In this document: in pieces, positions 1 to 11,112 of the stretch
Layout of the letters: each line of letters starts with the position of its first letter
How positions within the stretch are numbered: position 1 is the first letter of the stretch
From: Asterias rubens
Lineage: Eukaryota > Echinodermata > Asteroidea > Forcipulatida > Asteriidae
Reading direction: 5' to 3'
DNA length: 64,000 nt
NCBI RefSeq assembly: GCF_902459465.1
Contig: NC_047066.1
Coordinates: forward strand, 15,503,047 to 15,567,046
Made by a program: the position numbers and the translations under genes
The notes under the pieces: generated by a model
Told to the model about the DNA's origin: nothing
The model's database searches: none
What the model saw: the letters and a program-made list of their open reading frames with translations, nothing else

Positions 1-342
1 CATTGAGTCCATCTTCATTTTAATAATACTTTCTAATTTGTATCCAGATGCTTTTGTCAAAATTCACAAGAGGCTTAGAATTGCCGTCCTCATGGTTTGC
101 CTTCCTATCACCTATATGATTTAAAACAAGTGCCTTTCCACTAGTCAAAAAATTAACAAACCGTTCTGTAGGAAAATCAATATCTCAAAATCGAGCAAGC
201 TTTTTATAAAATACAATCGACAGCTCACACCTTGCTTGAGTTATTTTAGCGACATCATCATCTGTGTTTTTGTATTGAACTATCAATGCTTCCTGAACCG
301 ATACTTCAAAAGAGTAACCACCTCACTGGATTTGAAACCTTG
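1..342 (-). pseudogene. Decayed coding remnant, unidentified protein
   Basis: Read on the minus strand, one frame from about 342 down to 1 gives protein-like sequence of roughly 110 residues. It includes the stretches ALIVQYKNTDDDVAKITQAR, DIDFPTERFVNFLTSGKA and LVNFDKSIWIQIRKYY. About three in-frame stops interrupt it: TGA near 321, TGA near 190 and TAA near 22. Codon use and composition look like former coding sequence rather than noise. I do not recognise the family. It could be a decayed transposon ORF or a broken host exon running off the left edge. There is no start codon, and the left end is cut by the window. Confidence 0.4.
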
Positions 343-650
343 ATAAAAACTTTTCAGAATTGCAATTTAATAATTTCAACATGAGTAGCATCTAGTGTGG
401 CTTTTTGAATCAATATAGAATCGATGTCCATCGAAAAAGAAATAAACTTCATTGAATGGAATACATTATACTTAATAGTTGTCCTTGTAAGTCATTCAAA
501 GGCTCGTTCCAAGATCTGTAGCCAAGAAGAAGGGAGAGTGGGGAAATGTTCCTCTGTACGAACCTTTGACCTTTCAAATAATCTAAATAATGTACTCTTT
601 TGCTAACATTTCAAAAGCTATCAACAATGTTTTTCGTTGATTCAATGAAT
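343..650. other. No clear feature
   Basis: AT-rich sequence between the decayed coding remnant and the tandem array. On the minus strand there are short protein-like pieces in changing frames (for example FFDGHRFYIDSKSHTRCYSC near 395-455), so this may be the upstream continuation of the same decayed gene. Nothing can be assigned. Confidence 0.3.
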
Positions 651-2165
651 GCAGATCCAGATAAAGCTGCTCAAAAACCAGGCTTCGGTGACAGTATCCG
701 GTTTGCCTTGTAAGACTCGTTCAGCATCGCCGATGTGAGTGACAAGTACAGGCTGAGTTTGGGAAGGTACTCAGGAATCGTAGACAAGACGTTATACATA
801 CGTGAAGGTGGCATGTTTATGCTAACTACATGCTACAGGCTGACTGTGGGAAGGTATTCGGGAATCGCAGGTAGGAAGTTTTTTTTTATAGTGGAATATT
901 TATGCTGTTCCAGCTAGCTCGGCTGAGAATGCAGAATGCAGATTCAGATAAAGCTGCTCAAAAACCAGGCTTCGGTGACAGTATCCGGTTTGCCTTTTAA
1001 GACTCGTTCAGCATCGCCGATGTGAGTGACAAGTACAGGCTGAGTTTGGGAAGGTACTCAGGAATCGTAGACAAGACGTTATACATACGTGAAGGTGGCA
1101 TGTTTATGCTAACTACATGCTACAGGCTGACTGTGGGAAGGTACTCGGGAATCGCAGGTAGGAAGTTATAGTGGAATATTTATGCTGTTCCAGCAAGCTC
1201 GGCTGAGAATGCAGAATGCAGATTCAGATAAAGCTGCTCAAAAACCAGGCTTCGGCGACAGTATCGGGTTTGCCATGTAAAACTCGTTTAGCATCGCTGA
1301 TGTGGGTGACAACGACAGGCTGAGTTTGGGAAGGCACTCAGGAACCAAAGACAAGAAGTTATACATACGTGAAGGTGGCATGTTTATGCCAATTACATGC
1401 TACAGGCTGACTGTGGGAAGGTACTCGGGAATCGCAGGTAGGAAGTTTTTTTTATAGTGGAATATTTATGCTGTTCCAGCAAGCTCGGCTGAGAATGCAG
1501 AATGCAGATTCAGATAAAGCTGCTCAAAAACCAGGCTTCGGTGACAGTATCGGGTTTGCCTTCTAAGACTCGTTCAGCATCGCCGATGTGAGTGACAACG
1601 ACAGGCTGAGTTTGGGAAGGTACTCAGGAATCGAAGGCAAGAAGTTAAACATGTAGGTGGAATATTAATGTTATCTACCATTACATGTACATGTAGCTGT
1701 CTTGTATACTTTATGCTAACTATTCCAGCAAGCTCGGCTGATGCAGTTACGCAGATTCAGTGACAGCTGCCACAAAAAAGGCTTAGGCGACAGTATCGGG
1801 TATGCCGTGTAAGACTAATTCAGCATCGCTGATGTGAGTGACAAGTACATGCTGACTGTGGGAAGGTACTCAGGATTCGCAGGAAAGAAGTTACAATACA
1901 TGGACATGGACTATTTAAATGAATATTAATGTTATCTAGCATTACATGTACATGTAGCTGTCTTGTAGATTTTATGCTAACTATTCCCGCAAGCTCGGCT
2001 GATGCAGATTTAGATTCAGTGAAAGCTGCAACAAAAAAGGCTTCGGCAACAGTATCGGGTTTGCCGTGTAAGACTTGTTCAGCACTCTTACTCGAAAACA
2101 CGGGTTTTGTAATCTGTGCTAGGGCTATTACTTTGTGCATCACAGCAGATAACGACTCTTAAATA
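651..2165. repeat. Tandem satellite-like array, 247-287 bp units
   Basis: The anchor GCAGATTCAGATAAAGCTGC recurs, exactly or with changes, at about 651, 938, 1218, 1504, 1751 and 2003. Unit lengths are therefore 287, 280, 286, 247 and 252 bp. The first three units each contain a degenerate internal doublet: CAGGCTGAGTTTGGGAAGGT is followed about 95 bp later by CAGGCTGACTGTGGGAAGGT. Units at the right end are shorter and more diverged. Short open frames in the units repeat a peptide like YRLSLGRYSGI, but no splice or start evidence supports translation. This is best read as a local satellite or a tandemly amplified transposon segment. Confidence 0.85.
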
Positions 2166-2752
2166 TCATCAAGGCAGTTGAAGACCTACATTGGCAGCAT
2201 CTTGTTTGTTTTGAATATAATTTCGTTCTTGGAATCACTAATTCTTACTCGCAAACACGGCAACCAGATAGAAAAGAGCTATGGGTGGGAATCCAATATT
2301 TTTTACTCTTCTAAAAAAATAACGGGACAGGACCGGTACTTAACAATTAAGAGCGGAACTCTACAAACCACTCCTATTTGAAACAAAGAGATAAAAATCC
2401 AAAATGTGAATTCAATATTTAACTTCATAAAAAAAAAATGGCAACGGAAATTCTACAGAGCTGGTGCTTAAAATTCTAAATGGCCAACGATTTGTTTTCA
2501 CAATGGTACGTTGATTCTCTCTTTACGCGAAAAACATGCACCACCTCACTAGATTCGTCATCAGGGGCACGGCAAAAAGACATTTTGGCCGACCTGCAGA
2601 GTGAATGGCATTTCCGTTACGAGACAAACTGTGCATTTATTTTTGAAGAAATATTAACTAACAGGATATGCAGACAACCCAAGATCTGAGAGACGCTCCA
2701 AGTCTCCTTCGTACTTAAACGGCGTGATTTAAGACCGCGTGATTGATTCAAG
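2166..2752. other. No clear feature
   Basis: Unique-looking, AT-rich sequence. It may be the 5' remainder of the dead transposon whose transposase end follows, but I could not place any transposase motif here. Confidence 0.3.
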
Positions 2753-2995
2753 ATCAACTGCATGCCACCTCAGGCTGAAAGACCAGATCTCAACCCAATA
2801 GAAAACCTGTGGCACGAGTTCAAGCAGTTCTTGCGTCGTCGAGTATAACCAACAAACAAAGAGCAACTCATCCCTGGGATCAAGCTGTTTTAGGAGACAG
2901 AAGTAATAACTGAGTCTTGTGCAAAGTACATCAGCCACCTCAAGAAAGTCGTCCTGACAGTGATAGAACAACAACGAAGAGCAACTGGGTACTAA
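2753..2995 (+). pseudogene. Dead Tc1/mariner-like transposase, C-terminal part
   Basis: A plus-strand frame starting at the CCA codon at 2765 reads PPQAERPDLNPIENLWHEFK, then a basic stretch, and after a stop KYISHLKKVV and a final RRATGY before TAA at 2993-2995. The PDLNPIENLW signature and the following helix-rich tail are typical of the last third of Tc1/mariner (IS630) DDE transposases, which cut and paste DNA at TA targets. Two in-frame stops break it: TAA after RRRV, and TAG where the family usually has tryptophan. The upstream catalytic aspartates and flanking TIRs were not found, so this is an inactive fragment. Confidence 0.75.
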
Positions 2996-4525
2996 GTCCC
3001 TAAACCAACCGGTCCTTTTCAGGACCACCATCATATCAAAAGAGAGATTGAACCTCACTTCCCTGTTATTTCTACAGCCATGGGGATCCTGTGGTTGCGT
3101 ACGGGTGCATGCAAAGAGTTGGGCTTTTTCAGGGGTAGAATAAAACTTGTTCGCTCATCTCGCTCGAACGCTTTTGGGGTACTACCTCGAGATCATCACT
3201 GTAGTGGCCATTTATAAAAGACATTCCTGGCAAGTTGACAATGAGTCACAAAGAATCAAGCACAAAAATAAGTTTTCAAATGAGTCATGGAGCTGGCATA
3301 AGTAGTGAATTGTCGTGTTATGAAAAAGTCACAGAGCAAGTCTTGTCCCAATCCTGATGATCCAAAATTACGGTGGCAATTGCCAAAATATCATAAAGCA
3401 ACATGAATGTTATGCACTGAAGAAATGCCATGCTTAGTTCTTACCCAGAGTAAAGAAATCCGAAGATCTGATGCAGATTGGCGAATGTTTTATGTCAAGT
3501 TCAGCTTCATGTAGCAACGACTAAACCAGAGCTGCTGGAGCCAAGGCATTGACACATGTGTATGGTGGAATGTATGTGACACAACATAAAGTCTGGGGGA
3601 AAAAGTTGTTTGGTGATAGGGTTGCAAAGAGTCTCAAGAGTGCTGCCATCAAACGACTACCAACAACAGATGAGCACTGCATTTTGGATGTCATCAATAA
3701 CTACCTAATTTATAAACAAGTATCAACAATAAAACAAAACTTTTGCAATTTGTGCGTCTCAAATGTTTAAATCTGGTCCTCTAGAACCTAGATGTAGACT
3801 AACAGTCTACATGTTGCATGTAATAAAAATGTTTGCAAGTCCAGGGTGACTGTGGTTTTTTTTGCTCCGAGTTGTCGCGTATTTTACAATTTTGAGTTTC
3901 CATTTGTTGTGTTTTCTGCGCCTTTTTTACTTGAGGCCGTACTCATCCTACCACTCTTGCGCTCGCACCTTGTTCCCGTTTTTGAGGACTTAACCTTTTA
4001 CCCTCATTTTCAAAGCAAACCTGGATTAACAAATGCATGCCAATTCCTAAAAATGGCTTGCGACCCTCAGTGCCCCCCCCCCTTATTTTAGACACGAAAC
4101 CTCTCAGAAGTTTACAAGTTTCACAAGAGTCTGTGTATCACCAGAAGTACAACACCTTGGTCAAACAGAGTAACTATTTCTCTCTCCATTCGACCATAAA
4201 GTGATCTAAATCTTTCACAGAAATGTTGATGCAGAAGGAATTCTTCTTTTAGAAAATCCTAAAAGACTGAAAATAGCACCCTCTGTATACTTAGAACAAA
4301 ATCCCAGCTGTCGATTTCACCAAACTCTTCCTAACTTAAAATTAATCTTAGGACTTAGGCTGAGTTACGTTACGTATCCATAGACATTAGGACGCATTGA
4401 ACCCATCCTACATAAGTTAAGGACTGGTTTCTTGTCCTAACTCGATATACAATGTAGGATTAATCCTAGCGTTTCGTGAAATCGGCTGCTGACCACCTCA
4501 ACAGCTGTACAGCACATGCTGAACA
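2996..4525. other. No assignable gene
   Basis: This stretch holds scattered short open frames without family motifs, the longest being about 73 codons at 3549-3770 on the plus strand. There is a short C run near 4074-4082. I see no TIRs, RNA gene or splice-linked exons. It could include more of the decayed transposon. Confidence 0.3.
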
Positions 4526-4775
4526 GGGCCCAATTTCATGGCTCTGCTTATCGAAAGCACAGAATCGGCGCTTACGGAAGCAGAGAATTCTTTGCTTACG
4601 GCAAGCGTGTTTCACGGGCTAGCGGCGAATTTTGGCTTCTGCACGTGCATACTCCACTTTATTAGGCATTCTACGCTTACAAGGCTAGCGTAGAAATTCG
4701 GTGCTTGCTTGTAAGCGGGGAATCGTGATCGTAAGCGCAGAATTCGGCGGTAAGCAGAGCCATGAAATTGGGCCC
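4526..4775. mobile_element. MITE family B, full length
   Basis: A 250-bp element with near-perfect terminal inverted repeats: GGGCCCAATTTCATGGCTCT at the left, and its reverse complement ending at 4775. The inside is rich in GCTTAC and GTAAGC motifs that continue the inverted symmetry. No ORF is present. It is a non-autonomous DNA-transposon-like element; related copies are at 8545-9164 and 44915-45390. Confidence 0.8.
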
Positions 4776-5189
4776 AGATTGGTTTATATTGTTTAAAAAA
4801 CCGAGAGGATTTGAATTAGTTTTAACTAATTCCAAACCTCTAGGCTTTTAGAACAATATATACCACTATATTCAGCATGACGAATGACTCCTTTAATACA
4901 GAGAGAATACAACATTGATAGTTACAAAGATATCCAGTAGGCTTCAATGCACTCACAACATACATGTACCTGTGAGAAATGTTAGGGTTTTATTTCAGTG
5001 CGAAGGGAATGATAAACTTGAAAAATTACACCACAATAAAAAATATTGTTTTTCAGGTTGTTTTTATTTTTTTTTAAAATAAGGTGCCCGTTTTTTTAAC
5101 CCCCCTCTCAACTTTTGCTAGGTTGGACATGTTTGTGGAACACCAATGCTGTATTTTCTCTTGAAATAAATGTTAATTTGTTTCATTAT

Positions 5190-5564
5190 TTAAAGGCAGT
5201 GGACACTATTGGTAACTTCTCAAAATAATTATCATCATAAAACTTTTCTTGATTACAAGTAATGGGGAGAGGTCGATAGTATAAAACATTGTGAGAAACA
5301 GCTCCCTCTGAAGTGACGTAGTTTTCAAGAAAGAAGTAATTTTCCCACGAATTTGATTTCGAGACCTCAAGTTTAGAATTTGAGGTCTCGAAATCAAGCA
5401 TCAGTAAGCACACAACTTCGTGTTTTTCTTTCATTATTAACTCGCAACTTTGACGACCGATTGAGCTCAAATTTTCACAGATTTATTATTTTATGCATAT
5501 GTTGAGATACACCAACTGTGAAGACTAATCTTTGACAATTACCAATAGTTTCCACTGTCTTTAA
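5190..5564. mobile_element. TTAA-flanked MITE, family C
   Basis: About 375 bp, bounded by TTAA on both sides. TIRs of about 28 bp contain GGACACTATTGGTAA. A central inverted repeat is built on TTTCGAGACCTCA and TGAGGTCTCGAAA. The TTAA target and short TIRs fit Kolobok or piggyBac-type non-autonomous elements; the superfamily is inferred. It is oriented opposite to the copies at 16157 and 30229. Confidence 0.85.
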
Positions 5565-6014
5565 GGCAACCAATAATAGTCGATTTATCTAGTGTCCTTC
5601 TAAAAAGCTTCAAAGGACTGCAGCATAAATTGATGTGACAATGAGGAATTTCCGCTCCCACATAGTTCATATTAAAATCAGAAACATATTAGCCAAGACA
5701 ATGAACATTGTTTACAGGGGTTTTATCTAATAATTGCAGTATTAGAAACCCTGCTGTAGCTCACTTTTCACAAAGTTTATGTGTCACGAAAGGATGTGTC
5801 TGTAATACGTTTGCCTCTTTCCCATATGACTTGGCGTGCAAAGTCATTCACACGGCCAGAACCGCTGGTCTGATGTTGTCTTTTTCTCTTGCACCCTAGA
5901 TTTTTCAAGGGACACAATATCTTTTATCTTTTTCCCTTTCCAAATTTCCAGAGATGCGGCTGGTACCCACTGTCACCTTGCTAAACGTAAATGGATTCAA
6001 CATTCTTGTGATAA

Positions 6015-6173
6015 TAGACCAATCCGCCGAAAAAAAAATTGGGTGCGCCCTCTATTGAAAATTACCAACTGCGGTGTCTTTTTTTTGCACAATCTAGGCA
6101 TTGAAGACACCGCAGCAAATGGCGCGCGGTGCTCAACACTTGGGCGCCCGGTGCGCGTCAGATTGGTCTATAC
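6015..6173. mobile_element. Short TIR element (MITE-like)
   Basis: Inverted ends TAGACCAATC (from 6017) and GATTGGTCTA (to 6171) enclose a second inverted pair, TGCGGTGTCT and AGACACCGCA. No coding capacity. It sits in the 3' flank of the PPP1R35 gene. Confidence 0.55.
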
Positions 6174-6383
6174 CACGACAGTTTTTGCCGTTATCTCATC
6201 AAGTAGACACTGTTTTCAGCTTCTTTTATCATTTTGCTTATAAATAAGCATACGTTGACAAAGAACAACCCATACTCCTATCGTTACAACACAGTCACAG
6301 TGGAAACTCTTTACTTCCTTGAATTTGTTGAAAATAATTAACATACTTATTGCACCATTACCTTTATAGCACTGCACTCTTTG

Positions 6384-9300
6384 TTATGAATCCCAACACT
6401 GCATGTGCCTGTAGAGGTCAAAGGTTGATTCTGGTGAACACGGCTTTGCTCGGATTTCCTGCAAGGTCAATGCGGGTACGTGCAGAATTGGTTCTTCCAA
6501 TATCAGGTCAGGGGTGAACACATTCATTATATTTGGAGGGGGAACATCTGATGCCTGCCAAAGGAAGTTGAACATTGCTTAAATGAACAGTCTACATGCA
6601 GTACACTAATCCCCATTGTTATTTATCTGCAGGGATATGCAGCGTTTTTTTCATGCGTGACCTTGGTTTGAATACTAATTAGTCAAAAGGGCTTCTGGAA
6701 TTCGGTCATTTTCAGCCTTTGCTGAAAAGTATCAACCAAAATAATGTACCAGTAAATTGAAACGAAGAGCATATCTGTCGTTATGTATAAAAAAACAATC
6801 GATGCAACTCAAATTTTAAAAAGAGAAATTTCATTCAGCCCCTGGTATAGATGGGCGCTTTTGTTATTGACTAACTTAGGCTTGGTGGTCGGGGTACCAA
6901 TGCAAGGAAAAACAGCATGCTGCCCTATCAGTTGATGATGTCATCGTCAGCCAATCGCCCGTGCAAGAAAACCATTCTGTCTTATAGTTGACTTTTTCGT
7001 AATGTGAGTTTTGGATTAACGGTGGAAGTCGCTGTATCCTGACTGGACTAGGAACGATCAGGTCTCGGTTTAAACATTTCCAGGTAGAATATGAAATAAT
7101 CTATCCATACATACTAATTGGGGACTGTTGCCGGGAAAATGCTTTCTCCGTTTTGGAAGCCATTTTTCACGTACAAATTACTCTTTTTAAAAATTGAGTT
7201 GCACTGATTTTTTTTTATACATAACGACAGATATGCTCTTTGTTTCATTTTACTGGTACATTATTTTGGTTGAGACTTTCTAGAAAAGGCCGAAAAAGAC
7301 TGAATTTCAGAAGCCCTTTGTACTAATTAGTATTCAAACCGAGGTCACGCATGAAAAAATCACGCCTACTCGCGCAGATAAATCACAAAGGAGACTTATT
7401 AAATCGAGAGTTCTGCGGGTGGACTGTTAATAGACCCTTTTAACCCTCATAGCCACAACCAGGCCTGAGACTTCACGGAGGCAACAAAGGCGATTGCCTC
7501 CATGCCCCTTGGTCATTGCCTTGGTGCCTTTGAAATGCTCAAAGTGGAAATTTACAATTTCCTCATAGGGTGCCCTTAACCAAGGAGAATATGCCCTTGT
7601 GCCCTCCCCCTTTCAAAAACAAAGCATACAGGCCTGCACAACGCTTATTTGAAGCCCTGTTTACACAATGATAACGAAGGGTCTAGTTCTATCTTCATAA
7701 AGTGGTACCAGACTAACCATCTTTTTAGACTCAAGTCGATTTGCTTTAAAAGACCGATAAACTTGCTGAGGGCTGGAAAAGCCACTATCAGTAGCAACAG
7801 ACGTAATAACACCTGGACCTATTTCACAGAGCTGCTTTTAAGCACAAATGTAGCTTAGCATTACAAAACTTTGCTCTTAGACTAATGCCTAAAGGTTACC
7901 AGCCAAAATACAATCTCACTGGTATTTCTTGTGACTGATATCTCACTCATTTTAGCTTAGCAGCAACTTAATTAAGAAATATTTGCGGCTTTTATAAGCA
8001 GCTCTATGAAATTTGCCCCTAGAACACTCTATTGCAGGGAACGATTTCATCCAGCAATTTTGCATAGCAAATTATTTAGACTGAACATGTTGTGTGCACA
8101 CATAATAGCAACCGATACATCTTGTGTAGTATTTTGGTGTGTCATACAAGGGAAATCGTGAGCCTGTTATGGTGTAATTAGTGTCAGTGGATTGATTCTT
8201 AATTGTGTAGCATGTACATTCTGTTTACCTGGTACAGAGAGGGACAAAAAGTACTGAAAGTTTAAGCTGCCTACCTTGGTTGGTTTACGCCAGGGCTTTT
8301 TACTGTTGGTGTTTAGTCTGCTCAATCTCTCCTCCACCTCCTGTGCTAAAGTTGCCTCTACTGGTACATCAACACTGACCAGACCTGTAGAAAACAAACT
8401 TGAACCGTTTAGAATTGCAGAATGCCGGTGGGGACTTAACTTCATCAAGACAACAAACATCAAACACATGGGGAAGATCATGGGCCTTTTCCAAACTTCA
8501 GCTTGGGCTACGGCATCAATGTTAGAGCGGTAATTTCAACATCAGGGCCCAATTTCATGGCTCTGCATACCACCAAATAGGCGCTTACAATCGCCATTCT
8601 CCGCTTACACGGCAAGCACAGAATTTCATCGCTAGCTGTGTATTAAAGGGTGGCTGCAGTTTTTGTTTTTTTCATTTAAACAATTAAACATGACGTCATG
8701 TCGGTAACCCGAGACTTCGGGCCCCCTGGCTGTGTGCATATAGAGACGTGTGCACTGTGTGGCCTGGTACCTAGGCGCGTGTAGTTAGGGACCAGACTCT
8801 TTTTGCCGACGATATGTTTGAATTCCCGGCGTGACGTCGATGGTAGGGGCGGTAACAATCCACAAAAGAGGGGGGGGGGCATGACTTATTCGCTAATAAC
8901 GCAAGTCAGATATGTCGGGAATAAACAAAGAACATTTTTATTGATGTTCAATACATATATCAGAAATAAATGACAGCAAAATTAACTGTTTTATTTGAAT
9001 TCACTGCAGTATCCCTTTAAGCGTAGAAGGCCTAATAACGTGGAGTTTACACTAGCCAAAGTTCCCTGCTAACCCCTGTAATACCCTTGACGTTAGTGCA
9101 GAATTCCCTGCTTCCACAAGCACTGATTCTTTGCTTACAGTAAGCAAAGACATGAAATTGGGCCATGTGGAGCCTTGAGTTGAAAACTAAACCAAAGTTG
9201 GGAAAATGCCCCTTGTACATAAATCTGTGTAAGTTCTCGTTTTTCGTTTGCACTGAATAAAAAACAGGAACTTAGCTGATCAGCTAAAATGTAACTGGCT

Positions 9301-9606
9301 GATCAGCTAAAACAATTCCTACCTGTAGTGGAATATGGTTTAAAATGTCATGCCTGTAAACCGTTTACCTGAATATTTGTTCTTTTTCTTGGAGACATTA
9401 ACACCTTCGGCAATCTTCTCGGCAAAGTTGATTCTAGCCATTTCGGACTTCTCCAGAGCCTTGAGCACGGTCCCCTCGGCATCGAACTCCATCTGCTTTA
9501 GAGTCTTCAGCTGGTGACCGAGGGCTGCCGTGGAGTGATACACAGGCTGAGAAAGCAGTGTACCATCATCAGAAGGGCTGTCAAATTGGACCTTTTTGCC
9601 TGCCAT
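6384..9606 (-). CDS. ppp1r35: PPP1R35 homologue (PP1 regulatory subunit 35), 3 exons
   Basis: Minus-strand exons 9369-9606, 8275-8384 and 6384-6554 join in phase (1, then 0) with GT-AG ends and encode about 172 residues. In vertebrates PPP1R35 binds protein phosphatase 1, acts at centrioles and is needed for centriole-to-centrosome conversion. Residues 4-7 are KVQF, a canonical RVxF PP1-docking motif. The PPP1R35_C region follows, with TAALGHQL, FDAEGTVLKALEKSE and EGVNVSKKK, then GLVSVDVP across the exon 1-2 junction. The end is TFDLYRHMQCWDS, matching the conserved tryptophan-containing C terminus of the family. The start ATG (9604-9606) has a strong Kozak context (A at -3, G at +4). Human PPP1R35 is about 250 residues with roughly 100 before the docking motif, so an upstream coding exon may be missing here or truly absent. 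Intron 2 carries several transposons and intron 1 a nested one. Confidence 0.8.
6586..7428. mobile_element. Foldback-type element in PPP1R35 intron 2
   Basis: Two arms of roughly 200-250 bp in inverted orientation (about 6586-6835 and 7187-7428) flank a spacer of about 350 bp. Matching pieces include TTTGAATACTAATTAGT against ACTAATTAGTATTCAAA, and AGCATATCTGTCGTTATGTA against TACATAACGACAGATATGCT. Outer ends are AACAGTCTAC and GTGGACTGTT. No ORF is present. Arm divergence suggests an old insertion. Confidence 0.75.
7460..7636. mobile_element. CAGGCCTG-ended short element (family H)
   Basis: Begins and ends at the palindrome CAGGCCTG and contains GCAACAAAGGCGATTGCCTC and a GGTCATTGCCTTGGTGCC box. 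An opposite-orientation copy is at 29367-29542 and a shorter one at 38748-38858. Degenerate relatives occur near 31283-31410 and 31700-31800. Non-coding. Confidence 0.6.
7811..8020. mobile_element. MITE family A, degenerate
   Basis: Left end reads like CCTATTTCACAGAGCTGCTT and the right end is its approximate reverse complement, AGCAGCTCTATGAAATTTG. About 210 bp, non-coding, within PPP1R35 intron 2. Confidence 0.6.
8545..9164. mobile_element. MITE family B split by a nested insertion
   Basis: The left end (GGGCCCAATTTCATGGCTCT) and right end (CATGAAATTGGGCC) belong to the same family as the element at 4526-4775, but they are 620 bp apart. The piece after 9020 (GCGTAGAAGGCCTAATAA) matches the reverse complement of the inside of the 4526 copy, so one family-B element was interrupted at 8643-9020. 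It lies across PPP1R35 intron 1. Confidence 0.75.
8643..9020. mobile_element. TTAA element nested inside a family B MITE
   Basis: A 378-bp segment with TTAA at both ends and TIRs TTAAAGGGTGGCTGCAGT and ACTGCAGTATCCCTTTAA (about 15 of 18 positions matching). Removing it rejoins the host MITE at a single TTAA, exactly as expected for a TTAA target duplication. No ORF. Contains GACGTCATGTCGG near the left end and a run of 9 to 10 G near 8870. Confidence 0.75.
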
Positions 9607-9820
9607 GCTTTTCTGTTTGTTTGTCAATGTCGACTATGGGAAAGTAGACTTTACTCTTTGTTTGGGAACCGATTTAAGGGTTGTTGGACCTCTTCATTCC
9701 ATGGTTCACATCATGTAGAAAATGTATGCTCCGGACAATTGGTCCACTACAGGTATATCAACAGAGGTGGACCACTTTATGTAGTACAACCATAGCTTCC
9801 TGCAAATTAAACAATGAAGA
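9607..9820. other. PPP1R35 5' flank
   Basis: Sequence upstream of the PPP1R35 start codon. Possible acceptor-like ends (CCCATAG, ACAAACAG) precede the ATG, so the first coding exon may be spliced from an upstream 5' UTR exon. No TATA box or other firm promoter motif is visible. Confidence 0.3.
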
Positions 9821-10050
9821 TGAATAATAATAATAATAAACATTTGTATAGCGCTTTCCACAGGCGTTTCAAAGCGCTTTAACATTGTCTGAAAAGATGT
9901 GTTTTTAGCCGAGTCTTGAATGAGCTGATTGAGGATGAGTCACGGATGTGTCACGAATGTGAAGAGAGAGCTTGTTCCAGCAGGTTGGTGCAGCTACTGA
10001 GAATGCTCTAGTACCATAAGCGGGTATTCGTGCGTGGGCCATTTGAAAGT
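9821..10050 (-). mobile_element. LINE 3' end (CR1/L2-like ORF2 tail), degenerate
   Basis: On the minus strand the frame MAHARIPAYGTRAFSVAAPT leads into CWNKLSLHIRD, the usual ORF2 C-terminal motif (AFSVAAPxLWNxLP). It is followed by a short 3' UTR (AAAGCGCTATACAAATG) and an ATT microsatellite tail at 9822-9840. It is 5'-truncated and mutated. Non-LTR retrotransposons of this group end in short tandem repeats, which fits. Confidence 0.7.
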
Positions 10051-10953
10051 TGAAGATGAATGTTGGATGTTGATCAAAGGCTCAGGGATGAAAAAGGCAA
10101 CTGTGCGAGCTACGTGGTTCCCAGACGCGTGGACATTATGTTTTGTACACAAAGCACAGATTGGGTATTTTTTCTTTCCAGGACGAACATGTACAGATAA
10201 ATCTTCGCGTTTATCCTGGGAAAAAATAATACGCGCACGATCGTCACTTGTCGTGACTTCGCGGTGCGTTATAGGACAATCGGCATTCGCAGTGTAGTGG
10301 TAAAACGGAATAGATGGGGACTGAATTACAGTAAGAATTAAAATTTTAACAATTTTTGAGATTGCAGAGTGGATTTCCTGGACCATTTCCTAGGTCAATG
10401 AGAGTTCAAAGAACACGTAGAGCCTAATTTTGGCGAAATTTGATTTAAAAAAGAGAGATTTTACCTCATATCGAAATGCCAAAACCCCCTTGTTTGTGTT
10501 GTGAGAGGACAATCAACCTGTTCGTGGAGACGATAGCCGAACGAACCTCATATCATAGTTCTAGGAGTAACCCCTCCCCCACCCCCCAAATGCCCAATGT
10601 ATGGTTAAATTCCATACTTCACTCACTTTCACTTTGCCCAGTGTAGTACTACACACAACAGTTTACTACACATTTGAGCTTGATGATACACATAAAGTCA
10701 ATTTTAAAAGTCAATTATATTATAATTATACTATAAATTATAGTTTTACTTAGGGGGTAGTCAGACAAAATCAAACTCAGACCAAACAGCATTCACAAAG
10801 GCAAAGCTGTATATAATCCTTGGAATTGGATGGGACAGACAATCATAATGCATGAAAATAAAAACTGCATAATCATATCATACAATTACACCATGACCGT
10901 GCATGGCCCATGGGCTTGGCATACTTCCTAGAAACTATAGTATAATAAGGCTT
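10051..10953. other. No clear gene
   Basis: Contains a minus-strand open frame (9994-10386) that partly overlaps the LINE end and shows no domain. A CpG-rich patch lies near 10225-10275. Nothing else assignable. Confidence 0.25.
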
Positions 10954-10984
10954 CCCCCCCCCCCCCCCCCCCCCCCCCGGGGGG
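10954..10984. repeat. Long C homopolymer followed by G run
   Basis: 25 C directly followed by 6 G. Such tracts form i-motif or G-quadruplex structures and are error-prone in sequencing, so the length may be unreliable. Other C or G tracts occur at 38694-38714, around 48230, 51359-51369 and 57601-57617. Confidence 0.9.
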
Positions 10985-11112
10985 AGCCCCCATGAGCCTC
11001 AATATATAGGGGTCTAATATTATGGGCCTCTTTAACGCTATACGTTTTTCAAATCAGCGTTGATAGGTGGAAGTTTTACGACCAATAGCCAGCAATAACT
11101 GAAGTTTCTTTT

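Noticed and set aside
5186-5470. Small ORFs in family C elements (also near 18699, 30347, 53259, 58430)
   Set aside because: The same peptide-like strings recur because the MITE is repeated. Frames are inconsistent and lack coding signals.
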